Part shown: piece by piece, positions 41,151 to 50,363 of the stretch | Position numbering within the stretch: the stretch's first letter is position 1 | Layout: each line of letters opens with the position of its first letter | From: Bacteroidales bacterium | Lineage (GTDB): Bacteria > Bacteroidota > Bacteroidia > Bacteroidales > F082 | Direction: 5' to 3' | DNA length: 64,000 bases | NCBI GenBank assembly: GCA_016281295.1 | Contig: JAEEII010000207.1 | Span: forward strand, 1 to 64,000 | Position numbers and translations under genes: made by a program | Notes under the pieces: generated by a model | The model's input: the letters and a program-made list of their open reading frames with translations, nothing else | Told to the model about the DNA's origin: nothing | Databases searched by the model: none

Positions 41151-42059
41151 ATGAAGATGGTTTTGAATTATGTGACTTGGAATCTGGATCCCGTGGCTTT
41201 GTCGCTGGGACCTTTGCAGATTCGTTGGTATGGCTTGTTGTGGGCCGTTGGTTTTTTGTTGGGATATCTCCTGATGAACAAAGTGTACAAACGTGAACAG
41301 ATGGCCGAAGGCTCGCTGGATAACCTCCTTATCTATATGCTGGTCTCCACAGTGCTAGGAGCACGTCTTGGCCATTGCCTCTTCTATGAGCCGGAGTATT
41401 ACCTCTCTCGACCACTTGAGATGCTGAAGATATGGGAAGGAGGACTGGCCAGTCACGGCGGCGCTGTCGGTATCCTGATTGGATTATGGTTATATGTAAG
41501 AAGATATAATAAAAGTGATAAAAAGAAAAAGACTGATAAGCCGCAGATATCCTATATTTGGATTCTCGACCGTATCGTCATCGCTGTGTGTCTTGTGGGT
41601 GCGTTGATTCGCGTCGGTAATGTGTGTAACCATGAGATTTATGGGACTCCCACTTCTTTGCCGTGGGGTTTTGTCTTCCTTCGCGGTCAGGAGCAGTTTT
41701 GCGGTACAGTTGACAACTACACCGAATGTACTTCCTGGGCTTCTTGCTGCCCGCCTAACGAATGGCTGCCTTGTCACCCTACGGGACTCTATGAGGCGTT
41801 TTTCTGCCTTGTGGCCATGGCGATTCTCCTGTGGATGTATTTCAAACGTGACCTCGGGAACCGCCGTCCTGGCTTGATGTTCGGCACTTTCCTCGTCATC
41901 ATCTTCGGTTCTCGTATCGGCATTGAGTTCCTGAAGAACGTTCAGGTTGCTTTCGAGCAAAACATGACCTTCGACATGGGGCAATGGCTTAGCGTTCCTT
42001 TTGTCATTGTGGGTGTCGTGATGATCATTCGGTCTTTCAAGGTCTCTCAACCCCGTTAA
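41151..42059 (+). CDS. lgt: Prolipoprotein diacylglyceryl transferase
   Basis: Transfers diacylglycerol from phosphatidylglycerol to the lipobox Cys of prolipoproteins in the inner membrane. It is 302 residues with about seven hydrophobic segments. Motifs: IRWYGLLWAVGFLLGYLLM near the N-terminus, GARLGHCLFYEPEYY, GGLASHGGAVGILIG, and the Lgt signature in the form LIRVGNVCNHEIYGTPT. GSRIGIEFLKNVQ near the C-terminus supplies a conserved Arg-Glu pair. Extra residues (KSDKKKKTDKPQ, and a cysteine-bearing CTSWASCCPP loop) lengthen it slightly. It would process the lipoproteins found in this window. Confidence 0.94.
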   Translation: MKMVLNYVTWNLDPVALSLGPLQIRWYGLLWAVGFLLGYLLMNKVYKREQMAEGSLDNLLIYMLVSTVLGARLGHCLFYEPEYYLSRPLEMLKIWEGGLASHGGAVGILIGLWLYVRRYNKSDKKKKTDKPQISYIWILDRIVIAVCLVGALIRVGNVCNHEIYGTPTSLPWGFVFLRGQEQFCGTVDNYTECTSWASCCPPNEWLPCHPTGLYEAFFCLVAMAILLWMYFKRDLGNRRPGLMFGTFLVIIFGSRIGIEFLKNVQVAFEQNMTFDMGQWLSVPFVIVGVVMIIRSFKVSQPR

Positions 42060-42103
42060 GAAGCCGAAAAAAGAAATAACTTCAAAGAGTTTGTCGAATA
42101 AAA

Positions 42104-42159
42104 AAACGGCGAATGAAGCATGGTTTGTCACTTTGACATCATGGCTTCATTCGCCGTTT
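42104..42159. terminator. Bidirectional terminator between lgt and the DUF2723 gene
   Basis: AAACGGCGAATGAAGC (42104-42119) pairs perfectly over 16 bases with 42144-42159, around a 24-base loop. It is A-rich on the left and T/A-rich on the right, so it can act for both converging genes. Confidence 0.8.
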
Positions 42160-42177
42160 ATAATAATCTCGTCGAGA

Positions 42178-45100
42178 TTATTCAGCGTAATACCGTTGCA
42201 GGTATTCGGTGAGCTTTGAATCCAGCTGTGTTTTCAGATCGGTTCGCTCGTATTTGCGGGCGGTCAGCTGCATCTGTCGCAGAAGGGTCATCTGTTCGGA
42301 GACCGTCTCTTCGAAGTATAGGAAGAACCTAGGCTTCATGTTGCCGTAGTAGTCAATCTTGTCGCAGGCGTTCTTCGTAATCTTTTGCAGGAACTCATCG
42401 CCTTTTTCAAATTCGCCGCATTGATAATACATCTCGGGGAATTGGTACAGACGAAGCTCGTATGGGAATTTCTCATTGGGGAAGAACTCTTGGAACTTAT
42501 CCATCACCACGACGGCGGAGTCATATTGTTGATGGCTCACCAGGCTTTGGGCAAGGCGGACATAGCTTTGACGGGCAAATTCGCCGTTACGCACACTCTC
42601 ACGGTCAGGCACCACGCCTTCTTCGTTCATGCTGCCCCATTTTGCTTTGTTGACCAGAAGGTCGTAGCTGCCATCACAATAAACACCGCCAATGTTGGTG
42701 TAGTAGTCATCGGCTTTGACAGGGATGAAACGGTAGGAGAGGCCTTCCATGTGGAGATATTCCTGGATGCCCAGCACGGAAGCCATGTCGCTGAAGCTGG
42801 TGAAATACACCGGGCGTTCCCAGTTGTTGGTCGCCATGAAGTCGAGCAGCAGCAATGCGTTCTTATAGATGTTTTCGTCTTTGATCTCCCAACGGATCTC
42901 GTCCACGATACGGTCTTTCATGCTTTCCGGCACGATATTGTTGCGGAGGCAAGCTTCTTTGTCAACGGTCAGTTTCAGGGTGCGGACGGGCAGATAATGC
43001 ACCGAAGCGCCTGAGGTGTAGTATTTCACCGCTTTGGGGTTGTGGATGAAGTCGATGACATCTTTCAGTTCCACATACTTGCCCTTGAGGCTTTCTTCCT
43101 CGTAAACGCTGACTCTTTCATTGACACCATTGTCATATTCTTTGGCCGACAACGTCAAGGGCAGTTTTTCAGAGTCATAGACCTTGCGTCCCATCTGGTG
43201 AGCATACCAATAACCTCCCGACAGCATGTAGTTGACTACACGTACGTCGGTGCGGAATCCTTCAACCTCTTGGATGTACCACAGTGGGAAGGTGTCGTTG
43301 TCGCCACGGGTGAAGATGACCGCGTTGGGAGGCAGTTGTGCCAAATAGTTCCTTGCCCAGTCATGCGCCGAGGTCTTGCCGCCACGGTTGTGCTCATCCC
43401 AGCCTTCTGATGCCATGAGGCAGGGGACGGCGAGGAAACATACCAGACCTACTAACACGGTGGTTACCAGGTTTTTGCTCTTGGTGAGGCGTTCAATCCA
43501 GTCGATGAGAGCCAACACGCCGAGGCCAATCCAGATGGCAAAGGCATAGAAGGAACCCGCGTAGGAATAGTCACGCTCACGAGGCTGGTAGGGCGTTTGG
43601 TTCAGGTAGATGACGATGGCAAGGCCAGTCATGAAAAACAGCAGGAAGATGATCCAGCTTTGTTTCAAGTCCTTGCGCAAGAGCCAGAACAATCCGCATA
43701 GTCCGAGGATGAGTGGCAGGAAGTAATAACGTGTTCTGCCAGGATTCTTCAAGCAGTCAGGGATGTTAGTCTGGTCGCCAAGACGGGCCTCGTCGATGAA
43801 GTTGATACCGCTAATCCAGTTGCCGTGGTCCAGTTCACCTTGGCTCTCAATGTCGTTTTGACGGCCCACAAAGTTCCACATGAAATACCTCCAATACATC
43901 CAGTTGCATTGGTAGCTGATGAAAAACTTCAGGTTCTGGCCAAAGGTCGGACAGTTCACCACTTGTTCGGTGCCGTCCCATCTGCGGACTTTTATTTTGT
44001 TACCTTCCACCACGCCATGGCTGTTCTTGCGGTAGGTCTCGTACATTGCCACATGCTTGGGTTGTGAGCTCCACATTCTCGGGAATAATGTGCTGGTACG
44101 TGAGTCATAAACCGGGATGATGTTTTTCCGGTCATCAGTAATCACATAACGACCTTTCTCCTTGTCTTTCACATAGATGGGCTTCCCGTCTTTGGCATCG
44201 GTGATCGGTGCGTTGTAATACTGACCGTGAAGCAACGGCCAGCTTCCATATTGCTCACGGTTCAGGTACGAGAGCATGGAAAGCGCGTCTTTGGGCTCAT
44301 TTTCATTAATAGGTGTGTTGGTGTTGGCACGGATGACCAGCATGAAGAACGAGGAATAGCCGATCAGGATGAAGGTCAATGATAGCAGCGCGATGTTACC
44401 GATAACTTTCTGGCGTTTTGAGGTGTAGAGGAGTCCCCAAACGATGAGACCGATCAGTACGATAAAGAACACGATGGTTCCCAAGTTGAACGGGGCGTGC
44501 AAGCTGTTCACAAAGAACAACTCGGTCTTTCCTGCGAGGTTGACAACCTGAGGGATGAGAAACGAATTGATGAACCACAGCAACACCACAGACACCAAGC
44601 CTGTCAACACAAAGCCCCAGAACGAGGTCTTCTTCCATTTCTTGAAATACACCACGTAAACGAAAGCCGGGATGCACAGTAAGTTGAGCAGGTGTACGCC
44701 AATCGACAGTCCGATAAGGAAGGCGATGAAGATGATCCAACGGCTGCTGTGGGGTTCGTCAGCCACTTGTTCCCATTTCAAAATAGCCCAGAAGGTAACA
44801 GCGGTGAAAAACGAGGACATGGCATAGACTTCACCTTCCACGGCGTTGAACCAGAATGACTCGGTGAAGGTGTAGGCAACGGAACCGACAAAAGCGGCGA
44901 GAAGCACGCCTATCTTGTTCTTCCAAGGAGCGTCTTCGCCTTCTTTCATCCAAATCTTTCGAGCAATCATAGTGATGCTCCAGAACAAAAACACAATGGT
45001 TAAACCACTACAAATGGCCGACATGGCATTCACCATCATGGCGGCTTTGGTTACATCACCACCTGCAAAAAGGGTGAAAAAACGGCCAATCATCTGGAAC

Positions 45101-45264
45101 AAAGGTGCCCCAGGTGGATGGCCTACTTGTAATTTAAACGAAGTGGAGATGTACTCGCCGCAGTCCCACCAGCTTACTGTGGGCTCCATGGTCATAAAAT
45201 AAACGATGGTGGCGATGATGCCCGCCAACCATCCAATGAGGTTGTTCAGTCGCTTAAAGGTCAT
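42178..45264 (-). CDS. Large DUF2723 membrane protein, putative glycosyltransferase
   Basis: A 1028-residue protein starting at the ATG at 45264 (MTFKRLNNLIGWLAGI); the longer frame would overlap the -7 box at 45286-45293. The N-terminal half has a dozen or so membrane helices and the DUF2723 signature: EPTVSWWDCGEYISTSFKLQ, GHPPGAPLFQMIGRFF and FWFNAVEGEVYAMSSFF. The loops QREYG-type and YQPRERDYSYAGSFYAFAIW follow. The C-terminal ~450 residues are soluble and presumably periplasmic, ending in helical repeat-like segments. DUF2723 proteins resemble GT-C (protein mannosyltransferase-like) enzymes and are common in Bacteroidota; a role in protein O-glycosylation is inference. The gene stands alone. 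Confidence 0.85.
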   Translation of the reverse strand: MTFKRLNNLIGWLAGIIATIVYFMTMEPTVSWWDCGEYISTSFKLQVGHPPGAPLFQMIGRFFTLFAGGDVTKAAMMVNAMSAICSGLTIVFLFWSITMIARKIWMKEGEDAPWKNKIGVLLAAFVGSVAYTFTESFWFNAVEGEVYAMSSFFTAVTFWAILKWEQVADEPHSSRWIIFIAFLIGLSIGVHLLNLLCIPAFVYVVYFKKWKKTSFWGFVLTGLVSVVLLWFINSFLIPQVVNLAGKTELFFVNSLHAPFNLGTIVFFIVLIGLIVWGLLYTSKRQKVIGNIALLSLTFILIGYSSFFMLVIRANTNTPINENEPKDALSMLSYLNREQYGSWPLLHGQYYNAPITDAKDGKPIYVKDKEKGRYVITDDRKNIIPVYDSRTSTLFPRMWSSQPKHVAMYETYRKNSHGVVEGNKIKVRRWDGTEQVVNCPTFGQNLKFFISYQCNWMYWRYFMWNFVGRQNDIESQGELDHGNWISGINFIDEARLGDQTNIPDCLKNPGRTRYYFLPLILGLCGLFWLLRKDLKQSWIIFLLFFMTGLAIVIYLNQTPYQPRERDYSYAGSFYAFAIWIGLGVLALIDWIERLTKSKNLVTTVLVGLVCFLAVPCLMASEGWDEHNRGGKTSAHDWARNYLAQLPPNAVIFTRGDNDTFPLWYIQEVEGFRTDVRVVNYMLSGGYWYAHQMGRKVYDSEKLPLTLSAKEYDNGVNERVSVYEEESLKGKYVELKDVIDFIHNPKAVKYYTSGASVHYLPVRTLKLTVDKEACLRNNIVPESMKDRIVDEIRWEIKDENIYKNALLLLDFMATNNWERPVYFTSFSDMASVLGIQEYLHMEGLSYRFIPVKADDYYTNIGGVYCDGSYDLLVNKAKWGSMNEEGVVPDRESVRNGEFARQSYVRLAQSLVSHQQYDSAVVVMDKFQEFFPNEKFPYELRLYQFPEMYYQCGEFEKGDEFLQKITKNACDKIDYYGNMKPRFFLYFEETVSEQMTLLRQMQLTARKYERTDLKTQLDSKLTEYLQRYYAE

Positions 45265-45285
45265 TTTTATTTGGATTGATGCGGC

Positions 45286-45293
45286 AAAAATAC
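45286..45293 (-). promoter_or_regulatory. -7 box of the DUF2723 gene
   Basis: Reads TATTTTTG on the minus strand, 21 bases before the ATG; decides the start. Confidence 0.6.
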
Positions 45294-45312
45294 AAAAAAT
45301 ATCAAAAAAAAC

Positions 45313-45342
45313 TTGCATGTAAAGAAAAAACTCGTAATTTTG
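45313..45342 (+). promoter_or_regulatory. Promoter of tRNA-Gln
   Basis: TTG at 45313-45315 and TAATTTTG at 45335-45342, 19 bases apart, give the best full -33/-7 pair in the window, 24 bases before the tRNA. Confidence 0.7.
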
Positions 45343-45366
45343 CACCCGCATTCCGATGAATGATGG

Positions 45367-45437
45367 TGTCGAGTGGTGTAATGGCAGCACTGCAGATTTT
45401 GGTTCTGCCTGTCAAGGTTCGAATCCTTGCTCGACAA
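45367..45437 (+). tRNA. tRNA-Gln (anticodon TTG)
   Basis: The acceptor arms TGTCGAG (45367-45373) and CTCGACA (45430-45436) pair, followed by discriminator A. The anticodon arm is GCAGA-TTTTGGT-TCTGC, giving anticodon TTG. The T arm has the GGTTCGAAT loop motif. The CCA end is not encoded. Confidence 0.93.
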
Positions 45438-45455
45438 CTCAGTGTGGAAGATGAT

Positions 45456-45488
45456 AAAACCTGCTACGAATGTAACAGGTTTTTTTGT
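45456..45488 (+). terminator. Terminator after tRNA-Gln
   Basis: AAAACCTG (45456-45463) pairs with CAGGTTTT (45476-45483), followed by a T run to 45486. It lies just before rimP; since no separate rimP promoter is visible, some read-through may feed the operon. Confidence 0.75.
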
Positions 45489-45494
45489 TGTTAA

Positions 45495-45965
45495 ATGAGT
45501 CTTGAAATAATGATTACTAAAGAGAAAATCTCTCCCTTGGTGGAAGAAGCCATCCAAAACACGGATCTTTTCCTCGTGGAGGTCAAAGTGAAACCCGCTA
45601 ACGTCATCGAAGTCTTTGTGGATTCCGACTCAGCGGTTAACATCGACCAATGCGTCCAGATCAGCCGCTACGTTGAAAGCAAACTCGACCGGGATGTCGA
45701 GGACTTCGAGTTAAGTGTCATGTCGTATGGACTCAGTGGCGCCCTTAAAATGGAACGCCAGCTGAGAAAATACGTGGGGAAAGAGGTAGAAGTGAAAACC
45801 AAAGAACAAGGAAAACTGCAAGGTACCCTCGTGTCATTCGACGGAAAACAAATCACCCTCACTCCTGCACCTATTAAAAAACCTTCCAAGCGGAAACCTG
45901 CCGTCGAAGGTGACCTGGTCTTCGATTTGGATCAAGTGTCGGTGTTTCCAGCCATCATCTTTTAA
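45495..45965 (+). CDS. rimP: Ribosome maturation factor RimP
   Basis: Needed for late 30S assembly. It is 156 residues: an N-terminal alpha-beta domain (VEVKVKPANVIEVFVDSDSAVNIDQC, read as VFVDSDSAVNIDQC, VSRYVE-type helix) and a C-terminal SH3-like domain (YVGKEVEVKT...GKLQGTLVSFDGKQITL). The sequence is of the shorter, diverged Bacteroidota type, and the position before nusA and infB makes the call firm. The start ATG at 45495 immediately follows the tRNA terminator. Confidence 0.92.
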   Translation: MSLEIMITKEKISPLVEEAIQNTDLFLVEVKVKPANVIEVFVDSDSAVNIDQCVQISRYVESKLDRDVEDFELSVMSYGLSGALKMERQLRKYVGKEVEVKTKEQGKLQGTLVSFDGKQITLTPAPIKKPSKRKPAVEGDLVFDLDQVSVFPAIIF

Positions 45966-46000
45966 ATTGAGAATTGAGAAAAGTTGAAAATTACAAATAT

Positions 46001-47260
46001 ATGGAAAATTACAAATTAGTTGAAACATTCTCCGAATTCAAGGAGTTTAAGAACATCGACCGTGAGGCCATGATGCGTATCATCGAAGACGTGTTCAGAG
46101 GCATGTTGAACAAGAAATTCGATACCGATACTGAGGACTTCATCGATATCATCGTGAACGTCGATAAAGGTGACTTCGAGATTTACCATAACCGTACGGT
46201 GGTTGATGATGATGCGCTGGAAGACCCCTTGCGTCAAATCAAACTCTCCGACGCCATCCGTATCGAGCCTGACTTCGAGGTGGGTGACGATGTTTCCGAG
46301 ATTCTGAAGATTGAGAGCTTCGGTCGCCGCGACATCCTCGCTTTGCGTCAGAATCTCCAAACCAAGATCAGCGAATACCAAAAGGAGAACATCTTCCAGA
46401 AATACAAAGACAAAGTGGGTGAGATTATCACCGCGGAGGTCAACCATGTGTGGAAGCGTGAGATTGTGGCTATTGACGATGAGAACATAGAACTTATCCT
46501 GCCCCGCAGCGAGCAGATTCCCTCGGATATTTATAAAAAAGGTGAAAACGTCCGCGCCATCGTCAAGAGTGTCGAGAATGTCAACGGCTCACCGGTGATC
46601 ACCCTTTCCCGTACCTCGGAAGTCTTCCTCCAGCGTCTCTTTGAAGCTGAGGTCCCTGAGGTGTACGATGGCTTGATTACCATCAAGAAGATTGTGCGTG
46701 AACCTGGCCAGCGTGCCAAAATAGCCGTGGAATCCTACGACGACCGTATCGATCCTGTTGGCGCCTGCGTGGGTATGAAAGGCTCCCGTATCCATGGCAT
46801 CGTCCGTGAGCTGCGTAACGAGAACATCGATGTCATCAACTGGACTACCAACCCCAAACTGTTTATCACCCGAGCCCTTAGCCCGGCCAAGATCACTGAA
46901 ATCGTCCTCGATGACGAGAATATGCTGGCCAATGTCTATATGGAAAACGACCAGGTCAGCCTCGCCATTGGCAAGGGTGGCTATAATATTAAACTCGCTG
47001 GAAAACTGACGGGCTATAACATCGACGTGTACCGCAACAGCGAGGTGGCTGATAATGAAGAGGATGTTGACCTTCAGGAATTCTCTGATGAGATCGACCA
47101 GTGGGTTCTCGACGCCCTCTACAACATGGGCTGCGACACCGCTAAAAACGTCCTTTCCCATACCCCTGAGGAAGTGGCCTCAAGGGCTGACCTTGAGATG
47201 GAAACCGTCAATAACGTGTTCAAGATCCTCAGGGCCGAATTTGAACCTGATGCCGAATGA
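46001..47260 (+). CDS. nusA: Transcription termination/antitermination factor NusA
   Basis: Binds RNA polymerase and RNA to control pausing and termination. It is 419 residues from the ATG at 46001 (MENYKLVETFSEFKEF); the TTG-led extension adds a near-duplicate VENYKYMENYK encoded by repeat-like sequence and is rejected. Domains: NTD (about 1-125), S1 (VGEIITAEVNHVWKREIV), KH1 with DPVGACVGMKGSRIHGIVREL, and KH2 with SLAIGKGGYNIKLAGKLTGYNI. A short acidic C-terminal helical tail follows (about 60 residues), shorter than in E. coli, which has two acidic repeats. Confidence 0.96.
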   Translation: MENYKLVETFSEFKEFKNIDREAMMRIIEDVFRGMLNKKFDTDTEDFIDIIVNVDKGDFEIYHNRTVVDDDALEDPLRQIKLSDAIRIEPDFEVGDDVSEILKIESFGRRDILALRQNLQTKISEYQKENIFQKYKDKVGEIITAEVNHVWKREIVAIDDENIELILPRSEQIPSDIYKKGENVRAIVKSVENVNGSPVITLSRTSEVFLQRLFEAEVPEVYDGLITIKKIVREPGQRAKIAVESYDDRIDPVGACVGMKGSRIHGIVRELRNENIDVINWTTNPKLFITRALSPAKITEIVLDDENMLANVYMENDQVSLAIGKGGYNIKLAGKLTGYNIDVYRNSEVADNEEDVDLQEFSDEIDQWVLDALYNMGCDTAKNVLSHTPEEVASRADLEMETVNNVFKILRAEFEPDAE

Positions 47261-47307
47261 TGCTTAAAGGCACGAATCACCTATATTATTAACAAAGAGA
47301 AGAAACT

Positions 47308-50304
47308 ATGTCCGAAGAATCAAATTTCACCATTCGATTGTCGAAAGCGGCAAAAGAATTTAATGTGGGGATGGGCACCATTCTGGATTTCCTCGCCAAA
47401 AAGGGATTCCAAGTGGACTCGTCACCCAACACGAAGCTCACATCGGAGATGTATGCGCTGCTCGTGAAAGAATATCAGGGCGAAAGGGAAGTGAAGAATG
47501 AGGCGAAGAAACTCGGCGATCTGTCTTATAAAGGTGGATCCGTTTCGGTCGATTCGGCCGTGCAATCGTTGACATCTAAGATCGATGAAGAGGATGTGGA
47601 TGAAGTGATTATCCGCACCAGCACCATGGGTATTCATAAAAACACTGAGAAACCTGCTCAACCTGAGGAGGAGAAACAACCTGAAACGCCGAAACAAGAG
47701 GAGCCCGCTCCTGAAACACCCGCCGTTCAACAGGTTGAACAAATAGTAACCGAAGAAAAACATGAAGAGGAGATAACACCTCCCGCTGAACCGGAAGTGG
47801 TGACTCCCCAAGAAGAAGTGCAGGAGAAAGAGTCGGACGGCAACCTCAAGGTGCTGGGTAAAATCGATCTCGATAGCATCAACACCAAGATGCGCCCCGA
47901 CAAGAAAACTAAAGAGGAAAGACAACGCGAAGCCAAGGAAAAAGCAGAACGCGAGAAGAAAGAAAGAGCATTGGCTGAACAGAAGAGAGCCGAAAAACTG
48001 AGAGCTGAGAAACAGGCTGCCGCCAAAAAAGCCGAAGAAGCCAAGAAGGCAGCTGAAGCCAAGAAAGTCGAACAGCCTGCCACGGAACCTAAGTTCATCA
48101 AGACTGAGGTCAAAAAACTGGAAGGCCCGAAGATCCTTGACAAAATCGAGCTCCCCGAAGAACGCAAACGCTCTAAACAACAGCCAGTGGCCTCTTCCGA
48201 AGGCAGCGGCGACTCCAAGAAGAAAAAACGCAAACGTATCGCTGGGAAACCGGAAGGTTCGTCTGATGCCCCCGCCGAAAACAAAGGACAGGGCAAAGGC
48301 AAAGGTCCTAAAGGACCCCAACAGGGTGCCGACAACAAAAAGAATCCCAAGAAGGATAAAAACCGCAACCAGCCTAAACGGGAAGAGAAGGTGGAACTCT
48401 CTGATGAGGAGATCTCGAAACAGATTAAAGACACCCTCGCCCGTCTGTCACCACTGGGCAAGTCCAAGACCTCAAAACACCGTCGTGAGAAACGTCAGCA
48501 GGTCGCTGGCAGCATGATGGAGGAACAGATGCGCCAACAGGAGGAACAGTCAATCCTCAAAGTCACCGAGTTCGTCACCGCGAACGACTTGGCGGTCATG
48601 ATGAATGTCCCTGTGACCAAGGTCATCGCCACCTGTATGGGTCTCGGCATGCCAGTGTCTATCAACCAACGCCTTGACGCGGAAGCCCTCTCCGTCGTGG
48701 CCAGCGAGTTCGGATTCCAAGTGGACTTCGTCAGTGCCGACGTGCAAGAGGCAATCGCCGAGACGGAAGAAGAGGATAGGGAAGAGGATATGGTGCCACG
48801 CGCTCCTGTGGTCACCGTCATGGGCCATGTTGACCACGGCAAGACCAAACTCCTCGACTATATCCGTAACACCAACGTCGTCGCCGGTGAGGCTGGCGGT
48901 ATCACCCAGCATATCGGTGCTTACGAGGTGACTACGGAGAGTGGTAAGAAGATTACCTTCCTCGACACTCCTGGTCACGAGGCCTTCACCGCCATGCGTG
49001 CCCGTGGTGCCAAGATTACCGACGTGGCCATCATCGTCATCGCTACTGATGACAACGTGATGCCACAGACCGTTGAGGCTATCAACCACGCACAAGCCGC
49101 TGGCGTGCCTATCGTCTTTGCCCTCAACAAGATCGACAAGCCTACCGCACAACCAGACCGTATCCGTGAGCAGTTGGCTAAGATGAATATCCTCGTCGAG
49201 AGCTGGGGCGGCAAATACCAAGAACAGGAAATCGCTGCCAAGATAGGTCTCAACGTGGATCAACTTCTGGAGAAGGTGTTGCTAGAAGCGGAGTTCCTCG
49301 ACCTCAAGGCCAACCCCAACAAGCTGGCAAAAGGCACCGTCATCGAGTCTGCCCTGGATAAAGGCCGTGGCTATGTGGCTAAGATCTTGGTGCAGAATGG
49401 CACGCTTCGCATCGGCGACATGGTGCTGGCCGGCACTACCTATGGCAAGGTCAAAGCCATGTTCAACGACCATAACCAGAAGGTACAGAGCGCAGGTCCT
49501 TCCACACCAGTGCTGCTCCTCGGTCTTAACGGTGCTCCGCAACCAGGCGACACTTTCAACGTCATGACCGACGAGCGTGAGGTGAAGGATATCGCCAACC
49601 GCCGTGAGCAACTGCAACGTGAACAGACTCGCCGTACTAACCCGCATATCACACTCGATGAGATTGGACGCCGTATCGCCATCGGTGACTTCAAGGAACT
49701 CAACATCATCGTCAAGGCTGACGTGGACGGCTCTGTGGAAGCCTTGGCTGACTCCTTGCTGAAACTTTCCACCCAGGAGGTGCAGGTCAATGTCATCCAT
49801 AAGTCGGTGGGCGCTATCAGTGAGTCGGATATCATGCTGGCTTCCGCTTCCAATGCCGTCATCGTTGGTTTCAACGTGCGTCCTACCGTGCAGGCACGTA
49901 AGCTGGCAGAACAGGAGAAGATTGACATCCGTATCTACTCCATCATCTATCAGGCCATCGAAGAAATCAAGGCGGCTATCGAAGGTATGTTGGCTCCTGA
50001 GATTGAGGAGGTGGTCACTTGTAACCTCGAGATCCGTGAGACCTTCAAGATTAGCAAGGTCGGCACCATCGCTGGCTGTATGGTCCTCGACGGCAAGATC
50101 ACCCGCAACACCAAGATCCGTATCATCCGCGACGGCATCGTGATTTACACTGGTACGCTCGGCTCCTTGAAACGTTACAAGGACGATGTCAAGGAAGTCG
50201 CCGCTGGCATGGATTGCGGTTTGAACATCGAGAATTTCAACGACATCAAGGTCGGTGATATCATCGAGGGTTATACCGAAAAAGAAATCGCCCGCAAATT
50301 GTAA
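47308..50304 (+). CDS. infB: Translation initiation factor IF-2
   Basis: GTPase that places fMet-tRNA on the 30S subunit. It is 998 residues with an N-terminal IF2-N-type domain ([20 protein letters not shown]), then a long K/E/A/P-rich low-complexity linker (about residues 105-390), a second N domain near residue 430, and the G domain: G1 GHVDHGKT near residue 506, [15 protein letters not shown] (G3) and [10 protein letters not shown] (G4). Domains II to IV follow, ending [12 protein letters not shown]. It is the third gene of rimP-nusA-infB, with a dispersed-palindrome terminator right after it. Confidence 0.97.
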   Translation: MSEESNFTIRLSKAAKEFNVGMGTILDFLAKKGFQVDSSPNTKLTSEMYALLVKEYQGEREVKNEAKKLGDLSYKGGSVSVDSAVQSLTSKIDEEDVDEVIIRTSTMGIHKNTEKPAQPEEEKQPETPKQEEPAPETPAVQQVEQIVTEEKHEEEITPPAEPEVVTPQEEVQEKESDGNLKVLGKIDLDSINTKMRPDKKTKEERQREAKEKAEREKKERALAEQKRAEKLRAEKQAAAKKAEEAKKAAEAKKVEQPATEPKFIKTEVKKLEGPKILDKIELPEERKRSKQQPVASSEGSGDSKKKKRKRIAGKPEGSSDAPAENKGQGKGKGPKGPQQGADNKKNPKKDKNRNQPKREEKVELSDEEISKQIKDTLARLSPLGKSKTSKHRREKRQQVAGSMMEEQMRQQEEQSILKVTEFVTANDLAVMMNVPVTKVIATCMGLGMPVSINQRLDAEALSVVASEFGFQVDFVSADVQEAIAETEEEDREEDMVPRAPVVTVMGHVDHGKTKLLDYIRNTNVVAGEAGGITQHIGAYEVTTESGKKITFLDTPGHEAFTAMRARGAKITDVAIIVIATDDNVMPQTVEAINHAQAAGVPIVFALNKIDKPTAQPDRIREQLAKMNILVESWGGKYQEQEIAAKIGLNVDQLLEKVLLEAEFLDLKANPNKLAKGTVIESALDKGRGYVAKILVQNGTLRIGDMVLAGTTYGKVKAMFNDHNQKVQSAGPSTPVLLLGLNGAPQPGDTFNVMTDEREVKDIANRREQLQREQTRRTNPHITLDEIGRRIAIGDFKELNIIVKADVDGSVEALADSLLKLSTQEVQVNVIHKSVGAISESDIMLASASNAVIVGFNVRPTVQARKLAEQEKIDIRIYSIIYQAIEEIKAAIEGMLAPEIEEVVTCNLEIRETFKISKVGTIAGCMVLDGKITRNTKIRIIRDGIVIYTGTLGSLKRYKDDVKEVAAGMDCGLNIENFNDIKVGDIIEGYTEKEIARKL

Positions 50305-50324
50305 TTCGCAGGCGATTCCCAATT

Positions 50325-50358
50325 GTAGAGACGTCATATTATGGCGTCTCTATTTTTT
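50325..50358. terminator. Bidirectional terminator, second copy of the GTAGAGACG palindrome
   Basis: GTAGAGACG (50325-50333) and CGTCTCTA (50345-50352) with the same loop as 2669-2679, followed by seven T residues. It lies between convergent infB and the T9SS gene ending at 50364. Confidence 0.85.
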
Positions 50359-50363
50359 TGTCA

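Noticed and set aside
45974..46000. TTG start giving NusA an extra nine residues
   Set aside because: The extension is made of repeat-like sequence that duplicates the true start region; ATG at 46001 fits the family.
49282..50337. 351-codon open frame opposite the end of infB
   Set aside because: Shadow of the conserved IF-2 C-terminal domains; low-information sequence, no start signals.
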